A stretch of DNA of 57,888 nucleotides. Origin: Pseudonocardia sp. TRM90224. Its GTDB lineage: Bacteria > Actinomycetota > Actinomycetes > Mycobacteriales > Pseudonocardiaceae. A model generated the notes under the pieces. That model worked only from the letters and a program-made list of their open reading frames with translations, ran no database searches and had not been told where the DNA came from. A program made the translations under genes and the position numbers. Of this stretch, positions 49,699-57,888 are shown one piece after another (position 1 is the first letter of the stretch; each line of letters starts with the position of its first letter). The stretch lies in contig NZ_JAJGSX010000043.1 in the NCBI RefSeq assembly GCF_021245725.1, positions 1-57,888 on the forward strand, in the 5' to 3' direction.

Positions 49699-51654
49699 TC
49701 AGAAGTCGACGTACGAGCCGATCGTCACGATGCGGTGCTCCGGGAGGCAGAAGACGTCGACCGGGTTGGTCGAGGTGTTGGCCATCGCGAGGAACAGCTG
49801 CTTGCGCCACCCGCTCATGCCCGGCGCGTTGCCGCGCACGATGGTGATGCGCGAGACGAAGTAGGTGGCCTCGGCGATCTCGATCGGGACCTCCAGCCCC
49901 TTCTCGACGGCGAGCCGCAGGGCGCCGGGGACGTTGTGCTCGTCCTGGAAGCCGAACCGCGCGAGCACGTGCATGATCCCGTCGTCGCGGTAGCCGAGGT
50001 CGTCGACGACCACGCGGTCGTCGGGGTGGACGTGCGGGATCCGCAACGTCTGCACCGAGACCACGACGACGGCCTCGTGCACGACGTGGTTGTGCTCGAC
50101 GTTCTCCTTCAGCGCGAGCGGCATCCCGCCGACGCTGGACGTGAGGCAGACCGCGGTGCCGGGTGCGCGGAACACCGGCGGCTCGATCGTGCGGACGTCC
50201 TCGACGAAGTCGCTGAGCTTGCCCTCCGTCTGCGCGCGCCGCGCCGTCACCAGCGCGCTGCCCCGCTGCCACGTCGTGAGCAGCGTGAACACCACCAGCG
50301 CCAGCGCGAGCGGGAACCAGCCGCCGTGGGTGATCTTGGGCAGGTTCGCGACGAAGAACGAGAGGTCGACCAGCAGGAACGCGGCTGCGCCGAGCACGAC
50401 GATCCACATCGGCTTGCCCCAGATCGTCCGCACGACGACGAAGAACAGCACGGTGTCGATGGCGAGCGTGCCGGTGACGGCGATCCCGTAGGCCGACGCG
50501 AGACCCTCGGACGAGCCGAACCCGACGACCAGCGCGACGACCGCGACGTACAGCAGCCAGTTGATCGCGGGGACGTAGACCTGCCCCTCCGCGGAGGACG
50601 TGTGCCGGATCCGCAGGCGGGGGAGGAAGCCGAGCTGCACGGCCTGCCGTGTGACGGAGAAGGCGCCGGAGATCACCGCCTGCGACGCGACGACCGTCGC
50701 GACGGTCGCCAGCAGCACCATCGGCAGCCGCGACCACTCCGGCATGAGCAGGAAGAACGGGTTCTCGATCGCCTCGGGCGAGTTCAGCACGAGCGCTGCC
50801 TGGCCGAGGTAGTTGAGGGTCAGGGCGGGGAAGACGAAGAAGAACCACGCCTTGCGGATCGACAGCCAGCCGAAATGGCCCATGTCGGCGTACAGCGCCT
50901 CGGCGCCGGTGACGGCCAGCACGACCGCGCCGAGCGTCAAGAACGAGACGGCGCCGTGGTCGATGAAGAACTGGATGCCGTAGGTGGGGGAGAGCGCGCG
51001 CAGGATCCCCGGCTCGCGGACCACCTCGGCCAGGCCGGCCAGCGCGAGTATCGCGAACCAGATCGCCATGACCGGCCCGAACAGCCGTCCGACCGCGTGG
51101 GTGCCGAAACGCTGGATCACGAACAGGAGCGTCAGCACGGCGAGGGCGATCGGGAGTACGAACGAGGTGAGGGCCGGCGAGGCGACCTTGAGCCCTTCGA
51201 CGGCCGACAGCACCGAGATCGCGGGGGTGATCATCCCGTCGCCGTAGAAGAGGGCGGCCCCGAAGATCCCCAGCGCGACGAGCGCGACCTTCGCCATGCG
51301 CCCGCGCAGCTTCGCCCCCTGCACGAGCGCGATCAGGGCCATGATGCCGCCTTCGCCCTCGTTGTCGGCGCGCATGATCACGCTGACGTACTTGATCGAG
51401 ACGATGATCGTGACCGACCAGACGATCAGCGAGATGACGCCGTACATGCTCGCTTCGTTGATCGGGAGGCCGTCGGAGCGGACCACGGTCTGCAGCGCGT
51501 AGAGCGGGCTGGTGCCGATGTCGCCGAAGACGACACCGAGCGCGCCGAGCAGCAGGGCGCCCGGGCCGGCAGCAGGATGCAAAAGGTCCGGTTGGGACTT
51601 CTCTGCCGGATTTGTGACGTCCACACTCGACCCCGTGAGGTCCTCACCTGCCAT
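49699..51654 (-). CDS. kup: KUP-family potassium transporter
   Basis: Secondary K+ uptake system, probably K+/H+ symport, 651 residues. The N-terminal signature VVFGDIGTSPLYA (residues 41–53) is diagnostic. About 12 membrane helices follow (YGDGMITPAISVLSAVEG, GAEALYADMGHFG, SQAVISGAFSVTRQAVQLG), and then a ~150-residue cytosolic C-terminal domain. The ATG start at 51654 overlaps the end of the upstream MFS gene by 11 bases. The stop is followed by family A palindromes. Confidence 0.96.
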   Translation of the reverse strand: MAGEDLTGSSVDVTNPAEKSQPDLLHPAAGPGALLLGALGVVFGDIGTSPLYALQTVVRSDGLPINEASMYGVISLIVWSVTIIVSIKYVSVIMRADNEGEGGIMALIALVQGAKLRGRMAKVALVALGIFGAALFYGDGMITPAISVLSAVEGLKVASPALTSFVLPIALAVLTLLFVIQRFGTHAVGRLFGPVMAIWFAILALAGLAEVVREPGILRALSPTYGIQFFIDHGAVSFLTLGAVVLAVTGAEALYADMGHFGWLSIRKAWFFFVFPALTLNYLGQAALVLNSPEAIENPFFLLMPEWSRLPMVLLATVATVVASQAVISGAFSVTRQAVQLGFLPRLRIRHTSSAEGQVYVPAINWLLYVAVVALVVGFGSSEGLASAYGIAVTGTLAIDTVLFFVVVRTIWGKPMWIVVLGAAAFLLVDLSFFVANLPKITHGGWFPLALALVVFTLLTTWQRGSALVTARRAQTEGKLSDFVEDVRTIEPPVFRAPGTAVCLTSSVGGMPLALKENVEHNHVVHEAVVVVSVQTLRIPHVHPDDRVVVDDLGYRDDGIMHVLARFGFQDEHNVPGALRLAVEKGLEVPIEIAEATYFVSRITIVRGNAPGMSGWRKQLFLAMANTSTNPVDVFCLPEHRIVTIGSYVDF

Positions 51655-52831
51655 ATCCGCCGAGACTACTGGTGCTGGCGGACGTGACGGCGCCGCGGCT
51701 GCGGAAGAACCCGAGCATCCCCGCGATGATCGGAACGGCCCCGGCGCAAGCGAGCTGCACCTCGATCGGGGCGCCGGCGGCCAGCCCGGCGAGTGCGGCG
51801 CCGCCGGCCGCGGCGCTCATCTTGATGCCCGCTACGAGGGTGAAGACCTGGCTGCGCGCCGCCGCCGGCGCCTCGCGGTGGCGGATCACGAAGACCGCCG
51901 CCGCCGACGCCCCGGTGAACGCTCCCGAGACGCCGAACAGCACGCCGATCACCGCGGGATCGCTGAACGTCCCGGCGACGGCGAGCGGCAGACCTGCCCC
52001 GGCGAGACCGGCCATCGCGGCGAGCGGGACGTGCCGGTCCGCCGCCGGGCGCACCGTCCAGAGCAACGAACCGACGAGCGCGCCCGCCGCGGAGGCCGTG
52101 AGCAGGTAGCCGGTGAGCGCCGGGAAGCCATAACGGACGGCGAGCGCCGCCGCGATCAGCGGGAGCGCGCCGATCCCGAGCTGCGCCAGGGCGACCGACC
52201 ACGTCGTTGCGGCGAGCAGCCGGTCGCGGGTGATCGCCCGGATGCTGATGCGCAGCGTGCCGTCCGGCGCCGGCTCCGGCTGCCGTTTCGGCACCGGCAG
52301 CAGGGCGATCATCACGGCTCCCGCCGCCGCGGCGCCCGCCAGCACGAGCACGGCGGTGCTCGGCGACGCCACCTGCGCGACGACGCCGGCCAGGGCCGGG
52401 CCGGCCATGCCCGCGATCGTGTAGGAGAGCGCGTCGGCACCGGACGCGCGCGGCAGCCGTTCGGCCGGAACGAGCGCCGAGAGCAAGGAGGAGAGCGCGC
52501 CGGTGACGGCGGGTCCGCAGCAGCCGACGACCAGCGCGATCAACAGCACGACCGGGAACGGGAGGCGGCCCGTGGCAGCGTCGACGGCGACCAGCCCGGC
52601 GCCGAAGAGCAGGGTCAAGGCAGCGACGACGAGGTGCGGCCTGGCGGACCGGTCGGCGCGGGCGCCCGTCAGCGGCGCGGCCACGACGTGCGGGACGAGC
52701 AGCGCGGCGACGAGCGCGCCGCCGAGCGCGGGGCTACCCGTGCGCTGCAGAGCCAGCAGGATCAAGGCGACCCGCGCGCCCTCGTCGGCGATCCGGGCCA
52801 GCACGGCCGCAGCGACGTACCGAGTGATCAC
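51644..52831 (-). CDS. MFS transporter (efflux-type)
   Basis: 395-residue major facilitator protein with about 12 hydrophobic segments. ALLVPHVVAAPLTGARADRS is the loop 2–3 motif. The start is taken as GTG 52831 (VITRYVAAAVLARIADEG), because the longer frame begins inside a palindrome with only a TTG. The small size and LLSALVPAERLPRASG segment resemble drug or metabolite exporters. The gene overlaps kup by 11 bases, so the two may be co-transcribed. Substrate unknown. Confidence 0.85.
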   Translation of the reverse strand: MITRYVAAAVLARIADEGARVALILLALQRTGSPALGGALVAALLVPHVVAAPLTGARADRSARPHLVVAALTLLFGAGLVAVDAATGRLPFPVVLLIALVVGCCGPAVTGALSSLLSALVPAERLPRASGADALSYTIAGMAGPALAGVVAQVASPSTAVLVLAGAAAAGAVMIALLPVPKRQPEPAPDGTLRISIRAITRDRLLAATTWSVALAQLGIGALPLIAAALAVRYGFPALTGYLLTASAAGALVGSLLWTVRPAADRHVPLAAMAGLAGAGLPLAVAGTFSDPAVIGVLFGVSGAFTGASAAAVFVIRHREAPAAARSQVFTLVAGIKMSAAAGGAALAGLAAGAPIEVQLACAGAVPIIAGMLGFFRSRGAVTSASTSSLGGYGR

Positions 52832-52864
52832 ACACGTGGCTAACCGGAACGCGCCCCGCCGAAC

Positions 52865-52927
52865 CGTCGACAACGACGTAATGGCTGTTTGTTAGCGCTC
52901 ACAACAGCCGTAACGTCGTTGTCGACG
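52865..52927. repeat. Inverted repeat CGTCGACAACGACGT, probable terminator
   Basis: 15-base outer arms and an inner GGCTGTT/AACAGCC pair. It begins 34 bases upstream of the MFS start and ends two bases before the TPR gene's stop codon on the minus strand, so it fits as the TPR gene's terminator. Again a palindrome abutting a stop codon. Confidence 0.75.
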
Positions 52928-52928
52928 C

Positions 52929-53429
52929 TCACGTCTCGACGAGGTGCCTTGCGTAGTTCGCCATCGAGCGTTGGTAGCGCGGCAGGTGCCGGGCGAGCGC
53001 GCCGACCGCGAGCGAGACGGCCTCACGCTCGCGTCCGATGTCGGTGAGGGCGAGCGCGAGCACGCACTTCACGGCGTCGTCGAGCTCGTCGGACGGCTGC
53101 TCGAGCTCGGCGGTCAGCAGCTCCACCGACTCCGTCGCGCGGCCCAGGTTGCGCAGCGAGCTGGCCATCTGGATGGCGGCACGACGGCGGCGGATGCCGG
53201 TCAGGCCAGCCTCGATGGCCTCGCGGTAGAGCGGAACGGCCCGGTCGGAATGGCCCGTCGAGTCGAACGCGCAGGCCCGCTCGAACGCCCCGATCGCGCT
53301 GCCGGCCGGCAGCTCGGCGACCAGTCCGTCGACGAGCTCGCGGAACTCGGCGGCACGGGGTTCGCCGTACTCGTCGAGAGCGGCCCATGCTGCGGCGAGC
53401 CGGCGTTCCCAATCGTCATGTGTCGGCAC
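52929..53429 (-). CDS. Tetratricopeptide-repeat protein (TPR_5-like)
   Basis: 166-residue helical protein that looks like the actinobacterial TPR_5 family. Repeated helix pairs include AIGAFERACAFDSTGHSDRA, GIRRRRAAIQMASSLRNLG and LALALTDIGREREAVSLAVG. The start is GTG 53429, seven bases after GGAGGG, which gives the expected VPTHDDWERRL start. It is divergent from the next MFS gene (66 bases between starts). Likely a protein-interaction module; partner unknown. Confidence 0.85.
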   Translation of the reverse strand: MPTHDDWERRLAAAWAALDEYGEPRAAEFRELVDGLVAELPAGSAIGAFERACAFDSTGHSDRAVPLYREAIEAGLTGIRRRRAAIQMASSLRNLGRATESVELLTAELEQPSDELDDAVKCVLALALTDIGREREAVSLAVGALARHLPRYQRSMANYARHLVET

Positions 53430-53495
53430 CGACAAACCCTCCCATGGGCTTCTCCAGCCGCTTATGCTCGCGTCACGAGTTAATTGGGAGGTGCG

Positions 53496-54629
53496 GTGGA
53501 GCCGACACGGCAGGTGGTCCGGCAGGTCGGGCTCGGGCAGGCGGCCGTCGGGTTCACGATCAACAGCCTCGGGGTCTGCCTGGTGCTGCTGGCCCGCGAC
53601 CTCGACGCCGTGCCGGCCGAGCTGGTCTGGCTGTCGTCGTCGTTCGGGCTTGGGCTGCTCGTCGTCGGGGCCGCGGGGCGGTTGATCCTGCGGGTCGGGC
53701 CGCACCGCGCGCTTTCCGGCGCGTCGGTCGTCGCCGCGGTCGGGGTGGCGCTGCTCGGCGCGGCGGTGAGCGCCGGCGCCGCCGCGGCCGGCGCGTTGCT
53801 CCTGGGCCTGGGCGCGGCCGGGTTGGTGCTGGTGACACCCGCGCTGCTGCGTGGGCCGGGGGCGGCGGCACAGCTCGCCCGGGTCAACGCCGTCGCGAGC
53901 ACAACGGGCGTGCTCGGCCCGCTGGCGCTAGGCGCGCTCGACAGCGTCGGCGTGACCGGCCGGCTCGCGCTGCTGGTCGCCGTGCCGCCGCTGCTCGTGC
54001 TGGCGGTCGGGGCGTGGCGCGGCCATACCGCGACCGTGCCGGAACCGGTCGAAGCGGTGGCGTCGCGGCGTGCGGTCGGCGTTGCGTGGGTCGCGCTCGT
54101 GCTGGCGGTGTCGATCGAGTTCTGCTTCACGATCTGGGCGGGCGCGCGGCTGCAGGCGACGGGCCTGCCGGCAGCGGCCGCCGTCGCCGCGGTGAGCGCG
54201 TTCCTCGTCGGGATGGCGGCCGGCCGGTTCGCGGCGCCGTGGCTGATCCGGCGTGGGTTGGCGACGGTGCCGCTGAGCGTCACCGTGACCGTCGTGGGGA
54301 CGCTGCTCGTCGCGCTGCCTTCCGCGCCCGCGCTCGTCATCGTGGGCCTCGGGATCGCCGGCCTCGGCGTGGCCGCGCTGTATCCCGTCTGCCTGGCCCG
54401 GCTGGTGCACGTGCCCGGTCTGACGGCCGCGCGTTCGGCCGCGTACGGCGCGCTGGCGTCGGGCACGGCGATCTTGGCGGCACCCGCCGTGCTGGTCGCC
54501 GTCGGCGAGGCGGTGGACCTGCGCGTCGCCTACCTCGTCACGGTGTTGCCGCTGGCGGCGCTGCTGCTCGTGGTGGGCTGGCTACCCTTGCGTCGTGCCG
54601 CGGGGGAGCTATCGCGTCAAGGGCAGTGA
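53496..54629 (+). CDS. MFS transporter, second
   Basis: 377-residue 12-helix permease. It has NSLGVCLVLLARDLDAVPAE near the N-terminus and GAARLILRVGPHRALSG-like loop 2–3 (RLILRVGPHRALSG). The start is GTG 53496, four bases after GGGAGG. Its 3' end overlaps the TetR gene by 35 bases, so expression of transporter and regulator is linked. This is the usual layout of a drug or metabolite exporter under local repression. Confidence 0.87.
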   Translation: MEPTRQVVRQVGLGQAAVGFTINSLGVCLVLLARDLDAVPAELVWLSSSFGLGLLVVGAAGRLILRVGPHRALSGASVVAAVGVALLGAAVSAGAAAAGALLLGLGAAGLVLVTPALLRGPGAAAQLARVNAVASTTGVLGPLALGALDSVGVTGRLALLVAVPPLLVLAVGAWRGHTATVPEPVEAVASRRAVGVAWVALVLAVSIEFCFTIWAGARLQATGLPAAAAVAAVSAFLVGMAAGRFAAPWLIRRGLATVPLSVTVTVVGTLLVALPSAPALVIVGLGIAGLGVAALYPVCLARLVHVPGLTAARSAAYGALASGTAILAAPAVLVAVGEAVDLRVAYLVTVLPLAALLLVVGWLPLRRAAGELSRQGQ

Positions 54630-55164
54630 TGCCGAGCGCACGCAGGCGCGTGCGCAACTGCGCGCCGAGCTGCTCGGCGCTGCGCGTGAGCTGGCGGAGG
54701 CGGGCGGCTACGACGGTGTGACGGTGCGGCAGGTCGCGGAGCGGGTCGGGTACACAACGCCCGTCGTCTACGAGTACTTCGGCGGGAAGCGCGCCCTGCT
54801 GCTCGCTGTCGTCGACTCCGGTTTCGCCGACCTCGCCGACCGGCTCGCGGCGGCGGGGGAGGGCGATCTGCCGGCGATGGCGGACGCATGGTGGGAGTTC
54901 GCCACCGCCAACCCGCAGCTGTACCAGCTCATGCACAGCCTGCCCGACGTCCCGTTCGGGACGGCGGAGACGCCCGAGCCGGCACGTCGATGCTTCCAGC
55001 TGCTCAGGACGGTCGCGCGGGCGGCGGACGACGAGACGACCGACCTGCTCTGGGCGTACCTGCACGGCCTAACGACGCTCGCCTTGAAGGGGCGGCTCAA
55101 GGGCGGGCCCGGGCGGGCGAGGGGACTGCTGGACCTGCTCGTCGCCGACGTCAGCGCGCGTTGA
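54595..55164 (+). CDS. TetR-family regulator (WHG-type C-terminus)
   Basis: 189-residue repressor. The helix-turn-helix is VTVRQVAERVGYTTPVVYEYF followed by GGKRALL. The C-terminal domain includes WWEFATANPQLYQLMHS and a YLHGLTTLALKGRL end, matching the WHG subgroup. The start GTG at 54595 lies inside the MFS gene. The 3' end overlaps the convergent epimerase gene by 14 bases. Probably controls the MFS exporter. Confidence 0.9.
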   Translation: MPRGSYRVKGSDAERTQARAQLRAELLGAARELAEAGGYDGVTVRQVAERVGYTTPVVYEYFGGKRALLLAVVDSGFADLADRLAAAGEGDLPAMADAWWEFATANPQLYQLMHSLPDVPFGTAETPEPARRCFQLLRTVARAADDETTDLLWAYLHGLTTLALKGRLKGGPGRARGLLDLLVADVSAR

Positions 55165-56011
55165 GGTCGTCGAGCACGCCGGGCCGTTTCGGTAGCCAGC
55201 CCAGCTCGCGGTAGGCCTTCTCGCCGGACGCGACCTGGTCGAGCAGGAACGGCTCCTGCATGACGCCCCAGGTGCGCTCGGCGTCGTCGGCCTTCCAGCT
55301 CTCGACGCGTGCGCCGGCGCGGTCGGCGACGGCCTGCGCGATCTCGGCGACGCGGACCGACTGCCGCTCGCTCGCGCCGAGGTAGACCGAACCCGCCGGC
55401 GCCGACTCGACAGCGCGGACGTAGAGGTCGGCGAGGTCGTCGACGTGCACCGTCGACCAGCGGTTGGCGCCGGTGCCGAAGATCCGCACGACGGGTCCGG
55501 GGTGCACGCCGAGCACCCACGGCACGTACCCGCGGCCGTGCCCGTGGACGAGCGCCGGCCGGATCCGGACGGTCCGGACACCGCCCGCGGCCCCGCCCGC
55601 GACGAGCTCCTCGATCGCCGGCCGCCACGCCACCACTGCCGGCGGAGCCAGTGGCGACTCCTCGCGGATCGGGCCGTCGCCGGAGGACCCGTGCAACCAC
55701 AACCCGCTGGTGTAGACGAGCGCCTTGCCGGTGCCGGCGAAGGCGTCGAGCAGGTCGCTGACGACGGAGCGATCGAGGGCGCCGGCCCGCTCGTCGTTGC
55801 TCGACGCTGCGTGCACGGCAGCATCGACCCCCTCCGCGACCTGCCGGAGCGCACCCGGTTCGTACAGGTCGGCGACCCGCTCCTCGACCTGCGAGCCCGT
55901 TGAACCACCTGGCGCCCGGCGCACGGCAACGACGTCGTGGCCGTGCTCGACCAGCGACCTGAGGATCGCCTCGCCGATCGTCCCTGAGGCACCGGTCAGC
56001 AGTACACGCAT
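55151..56011 (-). CDS. NAD-dependent epimerase/dehydratase family protein
   Basis: 286-residue extended SDR. The N-terminal Rossmann motif is MRVLLTGASGTIGEAILRSL; HAASSNDERAG and VYTSGLWLHG occupy the positions of the strand-4/5 signatures, and VRIRPALVHGHGRG follows. The usual YxxxK is not evident (the catalytic Tyr may be replaced), so an atypical SDR such as an oxidoreductase or NmrA-like sensor is possible. The ATG is at 56011; the stop lies inside the convergent TetR gene. Confidence 0.84.
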   Translation of the reverse strand: MRVLLTGASGTIGEAILRSLVEHGHDVVAVRRAPGGSTGSQVEERVADLYEPGALRQVAEGVDAAVHAASSNDERAGALDRSVVSDLLDAFAGTGKALVYTSGLWLHGSSGDGPIREESPLAPPAVVAWRPAIEELVAGGAAGGVRTVRIRPALVHGHGRGYVPWVLGVHPGPVVRIFGTGANRWSTVHVDDLADLYVRAVESAPAGSVYLGASERQSVRVAEIAQAVADRAGARVESWKADDAERTWGVMQEPFLLDQVASGEKAYRELGWLPKRPGVLDDLNAR

Positions 56012-56311
56012 CGATACTCCAAAATCTATCGCTGTCAGACTTCGTGAAGGCTATGCGGCGTCGGAGGCAGTTGTCTAGCGCCGTCAGAAATCATCTACCG
56101 GTGGGTACCTACGAAAGTCTCTTCCGCCGGGCGACCATGGACGGTGTTGCCGGCGGCTGCAGTTGCACAGACTGTGCGGGTCGCAGCCCTCGGGCTCGCC
56201 CGGGTGTTGCGGCCAGCAAGTGCATTACCGGCGTCCTTGGGGGGAGCCATGACCGGCCGACAGGGTCGCTCAGCCCGTGCGGTAGGCTGATCGAGCCTCC
56301 TCGGGGGCGGC
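56012..56311. other. Gene-free region upstream of tRNA-Pro
   Basis: 300 bases between the divergent epimerase and tRNA-Pro. They should contain both promoters. AAAATCTATCGCTGTCAGAC next to the epimerase start is the most AT-rich part. No further structure was found. Confidence 0.45.
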
Positions 56312-56385
<74 letters not shown>

Positions 56386-56391
56386 CGGCAT

Positions 56392-56428
56392 GATGGGCGG
56401 TTCCCACTCGACGGGGGAGCCGCCCATC
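56392..56428 (+). terminator. Hairpin terminator of tRNA-Pro
   Basis: GATGGGCGGTTCCC and GGGAGCCGCCCATC form a 14-bp stem with one G·T-type mismatch and a 9-base loop, starting seven bases after the tRNA. No strong U-run. Confidence 0.75.
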
Positions 56429-57888
56429 AGCATATCTACCTGCGGAAACGTCGCCGCTAGCGATCTTCGCCCTGCTCGGTGTCGATCTTCAGTTGATCTT
56501 GAAATCAGCTCGAAGATCGACATCTGGAGCAAAACTGGAGCACGCCTAACAGTACGAGCGTATGGGGTCAGGATCTGCTCCAGGATTTCTGGGCCGTTCG
56601 GGTGAGGTTGGGAAGGTTCGCGTCAGTATGGCGCGGTTCGCGGCAGCCGGGATTCGGGAGTTGTTGATCTTATTGACCCTGTCGGGGTGGTAGTAAAGCG
56701 GTCATGAAACATGATCCACTGGTCGGTCTGCCGTCTCGGGCGCTGGTGACCGCGGCGAGATGATCACGTGCCCTGCAGCCTCCGCGCGCGTTCGACAGTC
56801 GCCACGGGTGGAGCGAGTCGTTGATCCCGTCGCTGGACAGCAGCACGACGGTGCGGACCTTATCGGGCGTGGACGGACATTGCTGCGCAGCTCACCCCGC
56901 CGCACGAGGATCCTGTTCTGCCGCGACGTCATCAGCGTCGGCGGCGAGCGCCTCGGCGAGGTAATCGCCCCATTTGGCGCCGGGGCCGAGCCGGACGGCG
57001 TCGCGACGTGTTGCAGCCGATGTCCATGCTGACAGCGAGATGCCGGCGTGCTCGGCCTACGGGCGCGGCGTGAGTGCTGACGCGCAGGTCCGAGCCGCGG
57101 ACGGACGGACACGCGACGTGCTGAGACTCTTAGCCTCGGTGATTCATGAGGCTTGTGGTTGATCTTCTGTTGGTGCTGGTCGGGCCGTTGTAGGTTGCGG
57201 GCATGGTGAGTGTCCGGCCTGCGGTTCTGCCGGGTGCGCCGTCTGATCGCGGGGTCGAGAGGCCGGTGTCAGCCGGCCGGGATGGGTAGGGCGCGCAGGC
57301 GCGTGAACGCGATCGGCGAGCGCAGTGACCGCGTCGGGGTTGATGAGGCAGAGGAAGGCCGCTTGCGCAAGTGGTGCTCGGCGTCATCGAGCGTGGACGG
57401 TGCCGCGCGCGTGAGCCGACGTAGTTTTCGCGATCGTGACATCCGGGCCCGCCTGTACCGGTCTTGCACGTCGACTTCGAGCGTCCGCTGCTCAGGTTGA
57501 TCGGCAGGCCGCATCGCGCGCCGCCCATGCCGGTGCGCAGTCATGGAGAGCGTTGCCGTGGTCTTCAGATCGTCTCCGCGCGATGGACGAGGCGCGCGGA
57601 TCCGGCGGTCGACAGCGCGGGCCGACACGACGCGAGCCCCGATCACCGCTGTTCGTCGTGCGGCCAGGGCTGTGACAGGGCGTCCGCCGCAGGTCAGCGC
57701 TCTGTGACCTGCTTACCGTTGCGGCGTGAAGGACTCTGCGCTCGTCGACCTGGAGCCGCCGTTGCGGCCCATGACGGCGCGTGCAGAGCCGGCCCTGCCT
57801 GATGCTGACCGGGGCGTGTCACGCGAACGGTGTAAGCCGCGGGTGGACCAAGATCGACCGCTGTGATCGACATGGCGGTCGGGAAGGA
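56429..57888. other. About 1.4 kb without a recognisable gene, possibly degraded
   Basis: Six-frame reading gives only short, low-confidence frames with no family motif, no ribosome-binding site and inconsistent codon bias. Several stops interrupt stretches that look faintly coding on the minus strand (for example VRTVVLLSSDGINDSL near 56850 and AAFLCLINPDAVTALADRV near 57330). Lying downstream of a tRNA, it may be decayed integrated DNA, but no integrase, transposase or repeat of the tRNA 3' end was found inside the window. Confidence 0.5.

Noticed and set aside
52831..52873. TTG start for the first MFS gene
   Set aside because: It would begin inside a palindrome and add a non-conserved leader; GTG at 52831 fits better.
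56702..57112. Minus-strand frames after tRNA-Pro, including a VWA-like scrap (VVLLSSDGIND)
   Set aside because: Too short and interrupted; no ribosome-binding site or supporting motif, so left as possible remnants only.

Overview
The window is GC-rich (roughly 70%) chromosomal DNA from an actinobacterium. Codon use, frequent GTG starts, the tRNA type and the gene order pyrG–nudix–xerD–parA–scpA–scpB–rluB–cmk–der fit the Pseudonocardiaceae/Mycobacteriales side of the phylum, with Pseudonocardia or a close relative the best guess. That assignment is inference, because no rRNA is present.

Layout. (1) 1–2498: a composite palindrome, CTP synthase and a Nudix ADP-ribose pyrophosphatase. (2) 2499–10798: a minus-strand accessory block with a 66-residue Cys-rich peptide gene and a tightly coupled operon of NCS1 permease, hydantoinase/oxoprolinase, three DUF917 proteins and a PucR regulator. 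This looks like uptake and breakdown of a hydantoin-like heterocycle. (3) 11010–13340: a cytochrome P450 and an F420-type luciferase-like oxidoreductase. (4) 13593–21536: XerD, an orphan response regulator, an epoxide hydrolase, a DinB-like protein, a frameshifted ferredoxin with two near-duplicate P450s, TetR, a DUF4406 protein and DeoR. (5) 21727–28367: the conserved core run parA, scpA, scpB, rluB, aroH-type chorismate mutase, cmk, plsC, der. (6) 28419–30386: a NarL-type two-component pair. (7) 30456–37212: two tandem giant proteins that fuse a cytosolic parallel beta-helix to two CbbX/SpoVK-type AAA+ ATPase domains. (8) 37500–40083: TMEM175-like channel, SDR, glycerophosphodiesterase. (9) 40301–48500: a probable uronic-acid exopolysaccharide locus. 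It holds a PL7 lyase lipoprotein, a short nucleotide-sugar dehydrogenase, a processive GT2 synthase with a long PQGP tail, a membrane-anchored beta-helix protein, a PL14 lyase lipoprotein and an AlgG-like C5-epimerase lipoprotein. The last five genes overlap end to end. (10) 48501–49698: a 1.2-kb gene-free island of stacked palindromes. (11) 49699–56011: Kup K+ transporter, two MFS exporters, a TPR protein, TetR and an NAD-dependent epimerase. (12) 56312–56385: tRNA-Pro(GGG), followed by about 1.4 kb without a credible gene.

Two themes stand out. First, a compact Gram-positive gene set for making, epimerising and cleaving an alginate- or glucuronan-like polymer lies about 3 kb from the beta-helix/AAA+ pair. 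Second, several families of long inverted repeats sit at gene 3' ends. One family exactly fills the space between two convergent stop codons, which suggests bidirectional terminators of mobile or repetitive origin.

Limits: all functions come from reading motifs in the translated sequence. No similarity search, structure prediction or expression data were available. Start codons were chosen from ribosome-binding sites, overlaps and family length, and some could move.
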